Of a DNA stretch of 64,000 bases, positions 26,179-37,100 are shown one piece after another. The first letter of the stretch is position 1. Every line of letters starts with the position of its first letter. Both the position numbers and the translations under genes were made by a program. Source of the DNA: Methylobacterium gregans (GTDB lineage Bacteria; Pseudomonadota; Alphaproteobacteria; Rhizobiales; Beijerinckiaceae); assembly GCF_022179245.1 (NCBI RefSeq), contig NZ_BPQM01000002.1:1-64000 (forward strand). Reading direction: 5' to 3'. The notes under the pieces are model-generated. The model made no database searches and was not told where the DNA came from. It saw only the letters and a program-made list of their open reading frames with translations.

Positions 26179-28197
26179 CTAGACCGTCACCTGCGTGCCG
26201 ACCTCGACCACGCGCCCCGTCGGGATCTGGAAGAAGTCCGTGGCGTCGTTGGCGTTCTTGGCCAGCGTGATGAAGATCCGGTCCTGCCAGAGGGGCATGC
26301 CGGAATGGGCCGCCGGGCGGATCGAGCGGCGCGACAGGAAGAACGACGTCGCCATGATGTCGAACTTGAAGCCCTGGCGGCGCAGGAGGGTCAGGGTCTT
26401 GGGGATGTTCGGCGTCTCCATGTAGCCGAACTTCATCACCACCTTGAAGAAGTGCGGCCCGATCGGCTCGATCCGGACTTTGTCCGCCTCGTTCGAGCGC
26501 GGCGTGTCGACCGTCTCCACGGTGAGCACGACGTTCTTCTCGTGCAGCACCTTGTTGTGCTTCAGGTTGTGCAGCAGCGCCGCCGGAGCGATCTCGGGAT
26601 CGCTCGTCAGGAAGACCGCGGTGCCGCGGACGTGGTGCGGCGGGCTCTTTTCCAGCATGCCGACGAGTTCCTGGATCGGCACGTCGGTCTTGCGGGTCTT
26701 GTTGAACAGGATCGTGACGCCCCGCACCCAGGTCCACATCAGCACGATCAGGCCGCCCGCCAGGATCAGGGGCACGTAGCCGCCCTCGACGACCTTGAAC
26801 AGGTTCGAGAGCAGGAACAGGAACTCGATCACGATGAAGGGCAGCATCACCGCGGCCGACAGCCAGGGCGACCAGCGCCACATCCGCCACATCACCAGGT
26901 AGGTCATGGTGGCGGTGAGCAGCATCGTGCCGGTGACCGCGATGCCGTAGGCGGAGGCGAGCGACGAGGAGGTGCGGAACACCACCGCCAGCGCCACCAC
27001 GCCCAGCAGCAGCAGGGTGTTGATCTGCGGCAGGTAGATCTGGCCCGAATGCGACTCGGAGGTGTGGCGGATCTCCATGCGCGGCAGCAGGCCGAGCTGG
27101 ATCGCCTGGCGCGAGAGCGAGAAGGCACCGGTGATCACCGCCTGGCTCGCCGTGACGGTGGCGAGGGTTGCCAGGATGACCATCGGCAGCAGGCCCCATT
27201 CGGGCACGAGCTGGTAGAACGGGTCGGAGGTGTCGGGCTTCTCGAGCACCAGCGCCGTCTGGCCCAAGTAGTTCAGGGCGAGCGCGGGGAAGACGAGGCC
27301 GATCCAGGCGAACTGGATGGGCTTCCGCCCGAAATGACCGAGATCGGCGAAGAGCGCCTCGGCGCCGGTTACCGCCAGGAAGACGGCGCCGAGCGCGACC
27401 AGCGCCCCGCTGCCGTGGCCGAGCAGGTAGTGCACCGCGTACCACGGGTTGAAGGCCGCGAAGACCACGGGGTTGCGGATCACGTGCGGCAGGGCGGCCG
27501 CCGCCAGCGCCAGGAACCACACCACCATCACGGGCCCGAAGAAGGCCGCGACCTTGCCGGTACCCCGGCTCTGGACGAGGAACAGGGCCACGATGATCAC
27601 CACCGTAATCGGCAGGACGTAATGCTCGAAGGCCGGGGTGACGAGCTTCAGGCCCTCCACCGCCGAGAGCACGGAGATCGCCGGCGTGATCACCGCGTCG
27701 CCGTAGAACAGGGCGGCGCCGAGCAGGCCCAGCGTCAGCACGATGCGCGAGCCGCCGAGTGCCTTGCGGGCGAGCGCCATCAGCGAGAGGATGCCGCCCT
27801 CGCCGTTGTTGTCCATGCGCAGCAGGATGGCGACGTACTTGACCGTGACGATCAGGAAGAGCGCCCAGAGGATCAGCGAGGCGGTGCCCAGCACCTCGTC
27901 GGGCAGCAGGATGTTGTCGGCGCGGGAGGGCACGAGCGCCTCGCGGAAGGCGTAGAGCGGGCTCGTGCCGATATCGCCGTAGACGACGCCGACCGAGCCG
28001 ACGACGAGGCCCCAGAAGCCGGCGGGCCGGTGGCCGCCCTCGCCGTCGACGGCGCCCGCGGCGGTCGTCAGGGTCTCGGCAGGGCCGGCCTCCGGCGCCC
28101 GGCTCTCGCCCGGCACCGGGCGAGAGCCGGGCGCAGGGGCAGGCTGGTCCGCGGCTTTGGGGTCTGCCGGGACGCTCGGAATGGCGGTTTGCGTCAT
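26179..28197 (-). CDS. kup: Kup-type potassium uptake transporter
   Basis: A 672-residue protein with twelve predicted helices and a cytoplasmic C-terminal domain. The signature [20 protein letters not shown] near residue 70 is the Kup family hallmark and YLGQTALVL and [14 protein letters not shown] are also present. It imports K+ by proton symport, mainly at low pH or high osmolarity. The N-terminal 60 residues are Pro/Ala/Glu-rich and longer than in E. coli Kup. There is no clear ribosome site before 28197, so a start further in is possible. It is divergent from marC. Confidence 0.93.
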   Translation of the reverse strand: MTQTAIPSVPADPKAADQPAPAPGSRPVPGESRAPEAGPAETLTTAAGAVDGEGGHRPAGFWGLVVGSVGVVYGDIGTSPLYAFREALVPSRADNILLPDEVLGTASLILWALFLIVTVKYVAILLRMDNNGEGGILSLMALARKALGGSRIVLTLGLLGAALFYGDAVITPAISVLSAVEGLKLVTPAFEHYVLPITVVIIVALFLVQSRGTGKVAAFFGPVMVVWFLALAAAALPHVIRNPVVFAAFNPWYAVHYLLGHGSGALVALGAVFLAVTGAEALFADLGHFGRKPIQFAWIGLVFPALALNYLGQTALVLEKPDTSDPFYQLVPEWGLLPMVILATLATVTASQAVITGAFSLSRQAIQLGLLPRMEIRHTSESHSGQIYLPQINTLLLLGVVALAVVFRTSSSLASAYGIAVTGTMLLTATMTYLVMWRMWRWSPWLSAAVMLPFIVIEFLFLLSNLFKVVEGGYVPLILAGGLIVLMWTWVRGVTILFNKTRKTDVPIQELVGMLEKSPPHHVRGTAVFLTSDPEIAPAALLHNLKHNKVLHEKNVVLTVETVDTPRSNEADKVRIEPIGPHFFKVVMKFGYMETPNIPKTLTLLRRQGFKFDIMATSFFLSRRSIRPAAHSGMPLWQDRIFITLAKNANDATDFFQIPTGRVVEVGTQVTV

Positions 28198-28443
28198 CGG
28201 ATGTGATCGAGGCTCGGGCCTGTCCGGCGCTTCGCTGGAGTGATCGGGATCCTCGCGGGAGGATGCGACGGAGACGCGAAAAGCTGGCCGGTCGCGCGGC
28301 TTGAGGGCCGGCGCATGAAGGGATCGTGAGGCGTTAGCTAGCACGCCCCCGCCCGGCCGGAAACTGCGACCTGCAGGGCCGCCCGATCCGCACCCGGTCC
28401 GGGATGCTATAGGCGCCCGCATCACCGGAGAGCGCGCGCAGCG

Positions 28444-29139
28444 ATGAGCATCGAATCGGCCGTCCAGAGCTTCCTGTTCGCGCTCTCCAGCCTGTTCTCG
28501 ATCGTCAACCCGGTCGGCGGCGCGCTGATCTTCGCGCAGGTCACGGCGGCCAACAGCCACGCCGAGCGCGTCGAGCTGGCGCGGCGGATCGGGGTCTACG
28601 CCGCCCTCGTCATGCTGGCAGCCCTCTGGGCAGGGGCGCCGATCCTGAACTTCTTCGGCGTCTCGCTCGGCGCGCTGCGGATCGCGGGGGGCCTCGTCGT
28701 GGCGGCCTCCGCCTGGGGCCTGCTCAACCGGCCGGAGGCGCGGGAGGCCCGCAAGCAGGCGGAGGTGACGGGCGAGGTCGGCCCCAAGGAGGCGGTGCGC
28801 AGCCGCGACGCGCTCGCCGAGATCGCCTTCTTCCCGCTGACCCTGCCCTTCACCACCGGTCCCGGCACGATCGCAGTGGCGATCACGCTGGGCTCGAACC
28901 GGCCCGGGCCGGTGGCGGACCGGCTCGGCTTCTACCTCGCGGTCTCGGCCGCCGCGCTCTGCGTGGCGCTCACGGCCGCCCTGCTCTACGCCTCGGCCGA
29001 CCGGGTGGTGCGCCTGATCGGGCCCGTGGGCGCCCGGGTGCTCGGGCGCCTCTTCGCCTTCCTGCTCCTCTGCGTCGGGACCCAGATCACCATCAGCGGG
29101 ATCACCGACGTGTTCGGCCCGATGTTCGCCGGGCGCTGA
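28444..29139 (+). CDS. MarC/UPF0056 family membrane protein
   Basis: A 231-residue protein with six predicted helices. MarC features are [15 protein letters not shown] at the N-terminus and [19 protein letters not shown] in the middle. The NPVG and TGPG turns resemble half-helix repeats. The family was once linked to multiple antibiotic resistance, but no transport activity is established. It is a monocistronic gene convergent with the DoxX-like gene. Confidence 0.88.
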   Translation: MSIESAVQSFLFALSSLFSIVNPVGGALIFAQVTAANSHAERVELARRIGVYAALVMLAALWAGAPILNFFGVSLGALRIAGGLVVAASAWGLLNRPEAREARKQAEVTGEVGPKEAVRSRDALAEIAFFPLTLPFTTGPGTIAVAITLGSNRPGPVADRLGFYLAVSAAALCVALTAALLYASADRVVRLIGPVGARVLGRLFAFLLLCVGTQITISGITDVFGPMFAGR

Positions 29140-29185
29140 GAGCGCTCCGGAGACCATGGGGCCGCAGCGGCCTCTCGGACCATCG

Positions 29186-30244
29186 TCAGATCACCGGCAC
29201 CCCGGCGAGCCCGGCCGGCGCCCCGAACAGGAGGGCGTGGCCCACATAGTAGAGGGCGAGGAAGCCCGCGAGCGCCGCCCCGTACCAGGCCGGGGCCAGC
29301 ACCGCGTCGCGGACCCGGACGGGGCTGCGGGCATCGTCGGCGGCGATGCCGAGCAGAACCACGATGATGCCGGAATGCCCGATCGCGTCGATCTTGCCGA
29401 ACTCGAACACCGCCGAGACGAAGACCGCCGCCAGGATCACGGCGCTCATCCGGCGCACCAGCGGCGTCCAGATCAAGGCGAAGGCCAGGGTGAACTCGAT
29501 GACGCCTGCGGCCTTCATGAACAGCTCCGGCGAGGCGCCCATGGTCATCTGCGGCTTGGCGGCGATGAGCGGCGCGGTCCAGTCCGGATAGGCCCACTTC
29601 TCGACCGAGGCCCACATCAGCGTGACGGCGGCGGCGTAGCGCACCACGTCGAGAGGGCGGATGCCGAACAGGGTGCGGCCGGTGCCGGTGAGGACGAGGT
29701 AGGCGGCGACCCCGAGGAAGACCGGATAATCGGCGAGATGGAAGACGCCGTAATTCCAGGTCGCGTAGCCGAACAGGAAGACGATGCCGAGGCCGGTCAG
29801 CGCCATGGTCTGCCGCCAGATCAGCAAGGTGGCGAGGCCGAGCTGCAACCACGGGATCCAGGCCGCATCGGTCTTCAGCTCCGGCGTCAGGATGACGCCG
29901 CCGAGCGACCAGAGGGAGACGAAGAAGAAGCCCAGCGTCGCCCGGACCAGGGTCTCCGTGTCGGCCCGGACCCGGGAGGTCACCCGGTCGAAGGCGTTGA
30001 GGAGGGCGGTGCCGAGCGGCGTGCCCTCGGCGAGGCAGCCGAACATCAGGCAGAGCACCGAGAGCGCGACGAGCCACTCGAAATCGGCGCACAGCACCTG
30101 CTCGAGGCCGCGGGGCTGACCGGCGACGTCGAAGGCGCAGAACCACTTCACGTGGGCGCTGGCCTCCGTCGCGAGCGGAACAAGGGGCAGAGCGAGAGCC
30201 GAGGCGAGACCGAAACGAAACCCGTTCCCCTTGGGCGAGCGCAT
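29186..30244 (-). CDS. polytopic membrane protein, DoxX-like
   Basis: A 352-residue protein with a signal-like N-terminus ([17 protein letters not shown]), a periplasmic segment [16 protein letters not shown], and about eight helices. The C-terminal half ([21 protein letters not shown]) resembles DoxX/SURF4-type four-helix modules. Function is unknown; similar proteins accompany copper or redox proteins. It is monocistronic. The 280-bp gap upstream contains a near-CtrA box (TTAA-N7-TTAG at 30325-30339). Confidence 0.65.
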   Translation of the reverse strand: MRSPKGNGFRFGLASALALPLVPLATEASAHVKWFCAFDVAGQPRGLEQVLCADFEWLVALSVLCLMFGCLAEGTPLGTALLNAFDRVTSRVRADTETLVRATLGFFFVSLWSLGGVILTPELKTDAAWIPWLQLGLATLLIWRQTMALTGLGIVFLFGYATWNYGVFHLADYPVFLGVAAYLVLTGTGRTLFGIRPLDVVRYAAAVTLMWASVEKWAYPDWTAPLIAAKPQMTMGASPELFMKAAGVIEFTLAFALIWTPLVRRMSAVILAAVFVSAVFEFGKIDAIGHSGIIVVLLGIAADDARSPVRVRDAVLAPAWYGAALAGFLALYYVGHALLFGAPAGLAGVPVI

Positions 30245-30324
30245 GATGGCCTCGGAAAAAGGTAAGTCCGTCGAAAGCTGACGGGCCTATTTACGGACGG
30301 TTCATCTTGATCGCCAAGGTGGTG

Positions 30325-30339
30325 TTAACGCCTCCTTAG
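30325..30339. promoter_or_regulatory. near-match CtrA box (TTAA-N7-TTAG)
   Basis: Seven of the eight specified bases match TTAA-N7-TTAA, and a further TTAAC follows at 30349. It lies between the DoxX-like gene (-) and a 53-residue small membrane protein (+). With one mismatch, this is weaker than the pair at 43.3 kb. Confidence 0.35.
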
Positions 30340-30524
30340 GGAAACAGTTAACGCTGTGAGTTGCGTGAAGAAGCCGGAATGCCGGCCTCTCGGACGGATG
30401 GATCTTGTCCACAGCCCCCGCCGCCCGCGCGTGAACGTAAGACTTCCCTCAGGCCTTGTTGGAGAGAGTTCCCGCGAGCCTGCGCCTGGGCATCGCGGCA
30501 CAGGTTGCACGGAGGAGGTCCGGA

Positions 30525-30686
30525 ATGATCGGTCTTGCAAGTCTCGCGAGCCTCGGCCTCGGTGCGACGCTGGCCGCGCTCGCCCCCCGGGCGGGTCTCA
30601 GGGCCGCGACCTGCGAGACCTGCGGCGGCCTGTTCCTGATCTCGGGTCTGGCGCTGCTCGGATCCTGCCTGCCGCTGTTCCGGTGA
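30525..30686 (+). CDS. small membrane protein, 53 residues
   Basis: MIGLASLASLGLGATLAAL is one helix, then a polar CETCGG knuckle, then LFLISGLALLGSCLPLF as a second helix. A strong GGAGGAGG ribosome site lies 6 bases upstream of the ATG at 30525. The Cys pair CETC might bind metal or form a disulfide at the membrane face. The family is not recognised. It converges with the di-haem gene, 6 bases away. Confidence 0.6.
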   Translation: MIGLASLASLGLGATLAALAPRAGLRAATCETCGGLFLISGLALLGSCLPLFR

Positions 30687-30692
30687 GACCGG

Positions 30693-31739
30693 TCAGGGCT
30701 TCGGCGCGTCGGCCGGAAGGTCCGCGACGGCGACCGACAGCGTCGTGTCGGCGTTCAGCGTGTTGAGGAAAGCCAGAAGGTCGGCCTTCTCGGCGGCGCT
30801 GAGGTTCAGCGGGCGGATCTCGCGGGAGCGGCTCGGGCGGTCGATGCCGCCGCGGTCGTAGAGGTCGATCACCATCGCGAGGCTGTCGAGCGAACCGTCG
30901 TGCATGAAGGCCGCCCGCCCGCGCATCTCGCGCAGGCCCGGCGTCTTGAAGGCGTATCGCAGCGCCTGGGAGGTCGGCACGAACCGCCCGCGGCCGATGT
31001 CGTCGCCGCGGCCGACGCCGACATCGTGGAAGGATCCATCGCTGAAGCTCCAGCCGCTGTGGCAGGCCGCACAGTTCGCTCGCCCGTTGAACAGGTCGAA
31101 GCCGCGCTTGGCCGCCTCTGTGATCGCGCGCTCGTCGCCCGCGATCCAACGGTCGAAGGGTGCGGGTGCGGAGACGATCAACCGCTCGAAGGTGGCGAGC
31201 GCCGCCTCGATCCGCTCGCGCGTCACCGCCGGGCCGGGCTCCGGGAAGGCGCCCGCGAAGGCGGCGGCGTAGTCGGGATCGGCCGCGAGGCGGGCCACGG
31301 CCTCCTCCGCGCCGAGGTTCATGTTGTTGGGCGCGCTGATCGGCCCGAAGGCGACGGCCTCGAGATCGCGGAACTTGCCGTCCCAGCCGAACCGGCCATC
31401 CTGCCAGGCGAGGTTGAAGAGGCTCGGCGTGTGGAACTCCAGATCGCCGCCCGCCCGGCCGAGGGCGCGGCGGCGCCCGTCGGTCCAGGCGAGATCGGGC
31501 TGGTGGCAGCTCACGCAGGAGCGCGTGCGGTCGCCCGAGAGGATGGAATCGAAGAACAGCCGGCGCCCGAGCTCGGCCTTGGCCCGGCTGTAGGGGTTGT
31601 TCTCGGGGAACGGGATCGCCTCGGGCGCACGGTATTGCGCGCGCCACGCGGCGCGTTGCGGGGACGGGTCCTGCGGGAGCGAGCCCGCGATGCCCATCGT
31701 CAGAGCCGCCGTGAGCGCGGCACCCACCTTCCATGCCAT
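30693..31739 (-). CDS. di-haem cytochrome c peroxidase / MauG-like protein, copy 1
   Basis: A 348-residue exported protein with a Sec signal (WKVGAALTAALTMGIAGS) and two c-type haem sites, CVSCH and CAACH. The C-terminal block FMHDGSLDSLAMVIDLY aligns with bacterial CCP, but by my alignment the distal Met of the high-potential haem is replaced by Tyr, as in MauG. It is therefore more likely a MauG/MbnH-type protein oxidase than a classical peroxidase. No mau or mbn genes are adjacent. The ATG at 31739 has GAGG upstream and begins the signal peptide. A paralogue lies at 61.2 kb. Confidence 0.85.
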   Translation of the reverse strand: MAWKVGAALTAALTMGIAGSLPQDPSPQRAAWRAQYRAPEAIPFPENNPYSRAKAELGRRLFFDSILSGDRTRSCVSCHQPDLAWTDGRRRALGRAGGDLEFHTPSLFNLAWQDGRFGWDGKFRDLEAVAFGPISAPNNMNLGAEEAVARLAADPDYAAAFAGAFPEPGPAVTRERIEAALATFERLIVSAPAPFDRWIAGDERAITEAAKRGFDLFNGRANCAACHSGWSFSDGSFHDVGVGRGDDIGRGRFVPTSQALRYAFKTPGLREMRGRAAFMHDGSLDSLAMVIDLYDRGGIDRPSRSREIRPLNLSAAEKADLLAFLNTLNADTTLSVAVADLPADAPKP

Positions 31740-31840
31740 CGGGGACCTCACGCCCAGTCCGTATCGCCGCACGGGTTAGCGAGCCGTAAACGCACCTCTG
31801 GGTTCGCCTGGCTGCGTCGTCCGGCCGCAGAGGGTGCCGG

Positions 31841-34084
31841 TTACTCGAGGCGGACGACGACGCTGTCGCTGCCGCCGGCCGCATCGATGACCGAGATCCG
31901 GACGAAGCCGCTGCCGTCCGGCACCCAGGCGGACTGGCGCCGGGCGCTCACCTCGACGGGCAGGCTGTTCACCATCCAGGTCAGCGGCGGCACCCCGCCG
32001 AGCGCCTTGAGAGCGAGGCCGGCGGGCGCGGCCTCGCCGTGGCCGACATCGATGCGCGAGCCGTCCGGCGGGTAGGCGATCCGGAGCGGCGCGGCGGCCT
32101 GACCGGGACCGCGCGGGACGTCGGCGCGCAGGTGCCGCAGCGGCGGCGGCAGGGCGGCGCTGCTGGCGCTCAGCGTGCCCGGCGGCCGGGCCACCGGCTC
32201 CGGCTCGCCGCCGTAGCGGCTGAAGGCATCGAACAGGACCGGTGCCGCCACGCTCCGTCCGACGAGCCCGGGCACCGCCGCGCCGTCCGCCCGCCCAAGC
32301 CAGACCGCGACGGTGATCCGCCGGTCGAAGCCGATCGCCCAGGCGTCGCGGTAGCCGAACGAGGTGCCGGTCTTGTAGGCGATGCGGTTCGGCAGCGCGT
32401 TCTCGGGCGGGGGCGCGCCGCGCAGGGTGTCGGCGACGTACCAGGCGGCCACCGGCTCGGCGATGCGCCGCTCGGCTTCGGGCGCGTCCACGCCGGCCCG
32501 CCGGACGATCTCCGGCACTGCGCCGCCGCGGGCGAGGCCGGCATAGAGCCGGGCGAGGTCGGTGAGGGTGATGCCGAGCCCGCCGAGCGCCACGGGCAGG
32601 CCGGGCGCGGTCTCCCGCGGCAGGACGAGGCTCGCGCCGCCCGCCCGCAGGCGGGCGATGAAGCGGGCGGGCCCCACCGCCTCCAGCAGCTCGACCGCCG
32701 GCACGTTCAGCGAGAGCTGAAGCGCGCGCCGCGCCGTCACCGTGCCCTGGTAGGTGAGGTCGAAATTCTCCGGCGCGTAGGTCGCGGCGAAGCGCGCGGG
32801 CCGGTCCTCCAGCAGAGTCTCGGGATGGGCGAGGCCGTTCTCGAAGGCGAGCGCGTAGATGAAGGGCTTCAGCGCCGAGCCCGGCGAGCGCACGGCCAGC
32901 GTCATGTCGATCGCGCCGCGCCGGGAGGCGTCGAGGTAGCCGGGGCTGCCGACCTGGGCCAGCACCGCGCCGGTGCGGTTGTCGAGCACGAGGATCGCCG
33001 CCGACAGGCCGGGGCCCGCGGCCGCCGCACGCTCGGCGGCGAGCGCCTCCAGGCTCGCCTGCAGCCGGCCGTCGAGGCTGAGCCGGATCACCGGGCTCGC
33101 CGGATCGGCCGCCAAAGCCGCCTCGGCCGCGTGGGCGGCGCGCATCGGGAAGGGGCGGCGCTCGCTCGGCACCGGCTCGGCCTTGGCCGCCCGCGCCTCG
33201 GCCGGGGTGATCACGCCGCGGGCGGCGGCGATGTCGAGCACCCGATCGCGGGCGCGGCGGGCGCGCTCGGGGTGGCGGTCGGGCCGGCGCGCCTCGGGGG
33301 CCTGCGGCAGGGCGACGAGGAGCGCCGCCTCCGCCGTGGAGAGCCGGGCCGGCTCGCGGCCGAGATAGGCGAGCGCGGCGGCGCGCACGCCCTCGACCGG
33401 CCCGCCATAGGGCGCGAGCGCCAGATAGGCGTCGAGCACGCCGGTCTTGCCGAGGGTCGTCTCCAGTTCACGGGCGCGACGGATCTGGCGGAGCTTCGCC
33501 GCCAGCGAGCGCTCGGGCCGCGGCTCGACAAGGCGGGCGACCTGCATCGACAGGGTCGATCCGCCCGAGACGATGCGCCCATGCCGCAGCCACTGCCAGC
33601 CCGCCCGGGCCAGGGCGGCCGGATCGACGCCCGCGTGCTCGGCGAAGCGCCGGTCCTCGTAGGCCTTGAGTATCGCGAGGAAGCGGGGATCGACGCCCTC
33701 CACGGCGACCGGCAGGCGCCAGCGCCCGTCCGCGGTGGCGAAGGGGCGCAGGAGCTGGCCCACGCGGTCGGTGACGATGGTGGAGCGCAGGTTGGCCGGG
33801 GCGAGGTCGAGCGGCGGCAGGGGAGCAGGCCAGGCGGCCCAGAGGGCGGCGGCAAGCGGCACGGCCGCGAGGGCGAGGACACGCCACACCCTCCCTCCCC
33901 CCTCTGCGGGGGAGGGTGGCCCCTGCGTCAGCAGGGGCCGGGAGAGGGGACCCCAGCGACCGGAGAGGGCGCCGCCTTCATGCCGGGCACAGCTCGATCC
34001 TGCAGCGTCGCTCCCCTCTCCCCCCCTGCTTCGCAGGGTACCCTCCCCCGCAGAGGGGGGAGGGAGATCCGTCGGCTCGGGCAT
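31841..34084 (-). CDS. pbpC: penicillin-binding protein 1C
   Basis: A 747-residue bifunctional peptidoglycan synthase. The membrane anchor is VLALAAVPLAAALWAAWP; the GT51 glycosyltransferase motifs are EDRRFAEHAGVD and SGGSTLSMQVARL. The transpeptidase has SALK (SxxK), SLN and KTGT, and the last ~90 residues are the PBP1C C-terminal domain. The gene follows the alpha-2-macroglobulin gene by 24 bases; this pairing is standard and thought to repair wall damage after protease attack. Odd: residues about 7-64, before the anchor, are encoded by an inverted-repeat element. The ATG at 34084 has GGGAGG just upstream; a GTG at about 33890, next to the repeat end, would make a normal-length protein. 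Confidence 0.92.
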   Translation of the reverse strand: MPEPTDLPPPSAGEGTLRSRGGEGSDAAGSSCARHEGGALSGRWGPLSRPLLTQGPPSPAEGGGRVWRVLALAAVPLAAALWAAWPAPLPPLDLAPANLRSTIVTDRVGQLLRPFATADGRWRLPVAVEGVDPRFLAILKAYEDRRFAEHAGVDPAALARAGWQWLRHGRIVSGGSTLSMQVARLVEPRPERSLAAKLRQIRRARELETTLGKTGVLDAYLALAPYGGPVEGVRAAALAYLGREPARLSTAEAALLVALPQAPEARRPDRHPERARRARDRVLDIAAARGVITPAEARAAKAEPVPSERRPFPMRAAHAAEAALAADPASPVIRLSLDGRLQASLEALAAERAAAAGPGLSAAILVLDNRTGAVLAQVGSPGYLDASRRGAIDMTLAVRSPGSALKPFIYALAFENGLAHPETLLEDRPARFAATYAPENFDLTYQGTVTARRALQLSLNVPAVELLEAVGPARFIARLRAGGASLVLPRETAPGLPVALGGLGITLTDLARLYAGLARGGAVPEIVRRAGVDAPEAERRIAEPVAAWYVADTLRGAPPPENALPNRIAYKTGTSFGYRDAWAIGFDRRITVAVWLGRADGAAVPGLVGRSVAAPVLFDAFSRYGGEPEPVARPPGTLSASSAALPPPLRHLRADVPRGPGQAAAPLRIAYPPDGSRIDVGHGEAAPAGLALKALGGVPPLTWMVNSLPVEVSARRQSAWVPDGSGFVRISVIDAAGGSDSVVVRLE
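33891..34066. repeat. 176-bp terminal-inverted-repeat element, copy A (MITE-like)
   Basis: The ends 33891-33917 and 34040-34066 are perfect 27-bp inverted repeats, each itself a hairpin (CCTCCCCC ... GGGGGAGG). The inner arms are imperfectly complementary for another 35 bases. The middle (CTTCATGC.GGGCA then ATCCTGCAGCGTCGC) matches copy B at 50.7 kb. It lies within the 5' part of pbpC and is open in that frame. I see no transposase and no clear target duplication. Confidence 0.85.
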
Positions 34085-34108
34085 CGTCCTCCCTCGCCTC
34101 CCCCTGCC

Positions 34109-37100
34109 CTACTTCGCGGCCCCGACCTCGACCGTGCCGAAACCGGTGCGGCCGTAGCGGTCGGGGCGGTACATGTCCTCCACCAGCGCGCCCGGATGCA
34201 GGTAGCGCCCCGGCGAGACCGCGCGCACCGTGTAGGCCACGGTGAAGAAGGCGGATTGCTCCGGCGTGCGGTCGTAGGCCGCCACGAAGCGGTCGTCGCG
34301 GAACTCGGTGTGGACCGGCGCGACGTCACTCTTCGCGAAGCTGAGGCCGGTGAGCGCGTCGGCGTCGAGGAGCTTCGGGTTGTCGATCTCCAGCCCGGCG
34401 GGCAGGCGGTCGACCAGCAGCAGGCGGGCGGCGCTGGCCTTGGCCTCCGTCACCTTCAGCACAACGACGAGCCGGTCGTTCTGGCGGATGCCGCGGGCCG
34501 GATCGACCACCGAGCCGTCGAGGCGGTGGTAGGTCCGCTCCACGCTGTAGCCGCGCGACTCGGCGGGCTCGGGCGCCAGCGGGTTGCCGTTGATGCCGAG
34601 GGCCACCTGAACGGGGGCTTGTCCGGTGTTCACCACGCTGACCGGGCGCGCCTCCAGGGCCGCCCCGCGGAAGCTGCGGGCGAGTGGCCCGGTCTGGGCC
34701 GCGCCGTCGACCGTGAAGGACAGGGCCTCCGCCTCCTTCGTGAGGCCGGCGGCGGCCAGCACCATCCAGGCATTCTCCTGCGTGCTGGTGGTGCGCCCCT
34801 GCGCCCGCTCCTCACTGATCACCGCGGCGACGGGGGGAAGCGCGTCGCGGGCTAGGCCGGTCTCGGCCGCCAGCGTGATCAGCCCCGCCCCGTCGCGCAG
34901 GCGCGAGCCGTAATCGGCCCGGTAGTCCCGCCCGTCGCGGGCCGCGCGCAGCGCGCCGAGCGCCGAGTCGAGCGCCTTGCCGGCCCGCGTCCGGTCGCCC
35001 AGCAGCGCCAGCGCGGCGGCGATCTGGGCGCGGCCCAAGGGCGTCGCGAACTCACCGATCTTGGTGTCGGCGAGGTAGCGCAGGTCGCCCATCACAGGGC
35101 GGCCGTTGCGGGCCAGCACGTAGGCCGCGTAGGCGAGGTCGGCGCCGCCGTCGCGCACCTCCGTGGTGTTGGCGACCGCGTTGCGCAGGCGATCGAGCGC
35201 CAGGGTGAAGGCCGTCTGCGGCACCGCGAAGCCGCGCTCGCGGGCCCGGGTCAGGAAGTCGGTGACGTAGGCGTCGAGCCAGAGGTCGTTCGACCCCTGC
35301 GCCGACCAGAGGCCGAAGCTGCCGCTCGAATCCTGGCGGGCCAGCACCCGGTCGATCGCGTCGCGCACCCGCTCGTCCAGCGTGTCGTCGAGCGCCAGCT
35401 TGTCGAGGGCCGCGAGCTTGTTGACGTAGAGGAGCGGCATCGCCCGGCTGACCACCTGCTCGGAGCAGCCGTAGGGGTAGCGGTCGAGCGCCTGGAGGAG
35501 CGCCGGGACGTCGAGGCCCGGCAGTGCGGACGCCGCGACCGAGACCGTGCCGGTGCCGGGCAGGATGTCGGCGAGCAGGTCCGGCGAGAGAGTGAGAGCG
35601 GCGCCCGGCGCCAGATTCTGCACGCTCCGGCGCAGCATCGGCCCGGTGCCGGGGCCGACGTTGAGCGCGAAGCTCTGGCCGACGCCGCCGGGCAGGCCCG
35701 GCCCCGAGAGCGTGAGGTCGAGGCGCGCCAGGCCGGGGCCGGCCGCGGTGAGCGGCAGGACGAGCTGGCCCTTGGCGCCGGCCTCCAGGCGCAGCGCGCT
35801 GTGCACCGCCTCGGCGCCAACGAGGACCGGGCCGGCGAGGTCGAGATCGACCGTGTAGTCGCCGCCCGCGCCCTCGACATTGTCCAAAGCCACGAAGATG
35901 CGCGAGCGGTCGCCGACGTTGAGGAAGCGCGGCAGGGTGCCGGTGAGCACCACGGGGTCGCGCACGATCACGTCGGCCTGGGCCTGGCCGGTGCGGCCGG
36001 CGCTCCAGGCGGTCACCATCACGCGGGCGGTGCCGTTGAAGGCGGGCACGGGCAAGGTCACCCGGGCGGTGCCGTCCGCCCCCACCGCGACGACGCCCGA
36101 ATAGAGCGCCAGCGGCGCCTGGGTCGGGGGCGCGTCGGCGAGTTCCCCGCCGGCCCCGTCGCCGCCGGAGCGGATCGCGCCCTGCGTGCCCTGCATCCCG
36201 TCGATCAGGTAGCCGTAGACGTCGCGGATCTCGGGGCCCAGCGCCTTCTGGCCGAAGAAGTGGCGCGTCGGGTCCGGCGCCTCGTAGCGGGTGAGGTTGA
36301 GGATGCCGACATCGACCATCGCGACGGTGATGCGCGCCGCCTCGCCGGCCTTCAGCCCGGCGAGCCGCACCGGCAGGGTGAGGTCCTGCCGCGGCCGGAT
36401 CTTTTGCGGGGCGTCGAGGGAGACGTCGAGCGCGCGCGCGGCCCGGTCGACCGAGAACCAGGCCAGCCCGAGCGCCCGGCCCGGCAGGCGCTTGGCGGCC
36501 TGATCGAGCGGCCGGTAGGCGGTGGCGACCAGATAGGCACCCGAGCCCCAGGCCGCCTTCACCGGAATTTCGACGGTGGTGCCGCCCTCCGGCACCGCGA
36601 CGTCCAGGACCTCCTGCACCCGGTCGCCGACGACCGCCAGCGTCGCCCGGCCGCGGAACCGCGGGTTCAGGCGGGCCCGCAGGGTGTCGCCAGCAGCGTA
36701 GGCGCCCTTATCGATGGTGAGGTCGAGGAGGTCCGGCACGTCCGCGGTCTCGGAGCCGCTCCAGCCGACCTGGAAAGTGACGCTCGCCGTCGCCCCCGGC
36801 CGGCCGACCACGCTCGCCTCCAGCCGGTAGGTGCCGAAGCCGACGGGCGCCGAGACCTTCGCGGGTTCGTCGGCCCTGAGGTTCAGGGTCCCGTTCGCGA
36901 GGCGGCGCACCTGCTTCACCGGCTCGAAGGACCAGCGCCCGTCCGCCCGGTACCATTGATAGGTCCGGTCGATCCGCGACAGGGTCCAGGCGACGCCGTC
37001 CTGCGCGAGGCGCCGCCCGTCGGGGGCCGCCATCACCACGTCGAAGGTGGCGGGCGTGCCCTCGGCCAGTTCCCGGAATCCCTTGCGGATCGCCAGCACC

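Noticed and set aside
32039..34855. Very long plus-strand open frame of 938 codons opposite pbpC
   Set aside because: It lies antisense to a clear PBP1C and part of the macroglobulin gene; its Arg/Gly/His-rich content is the usual mirror of a high-GC gene, with no domain.
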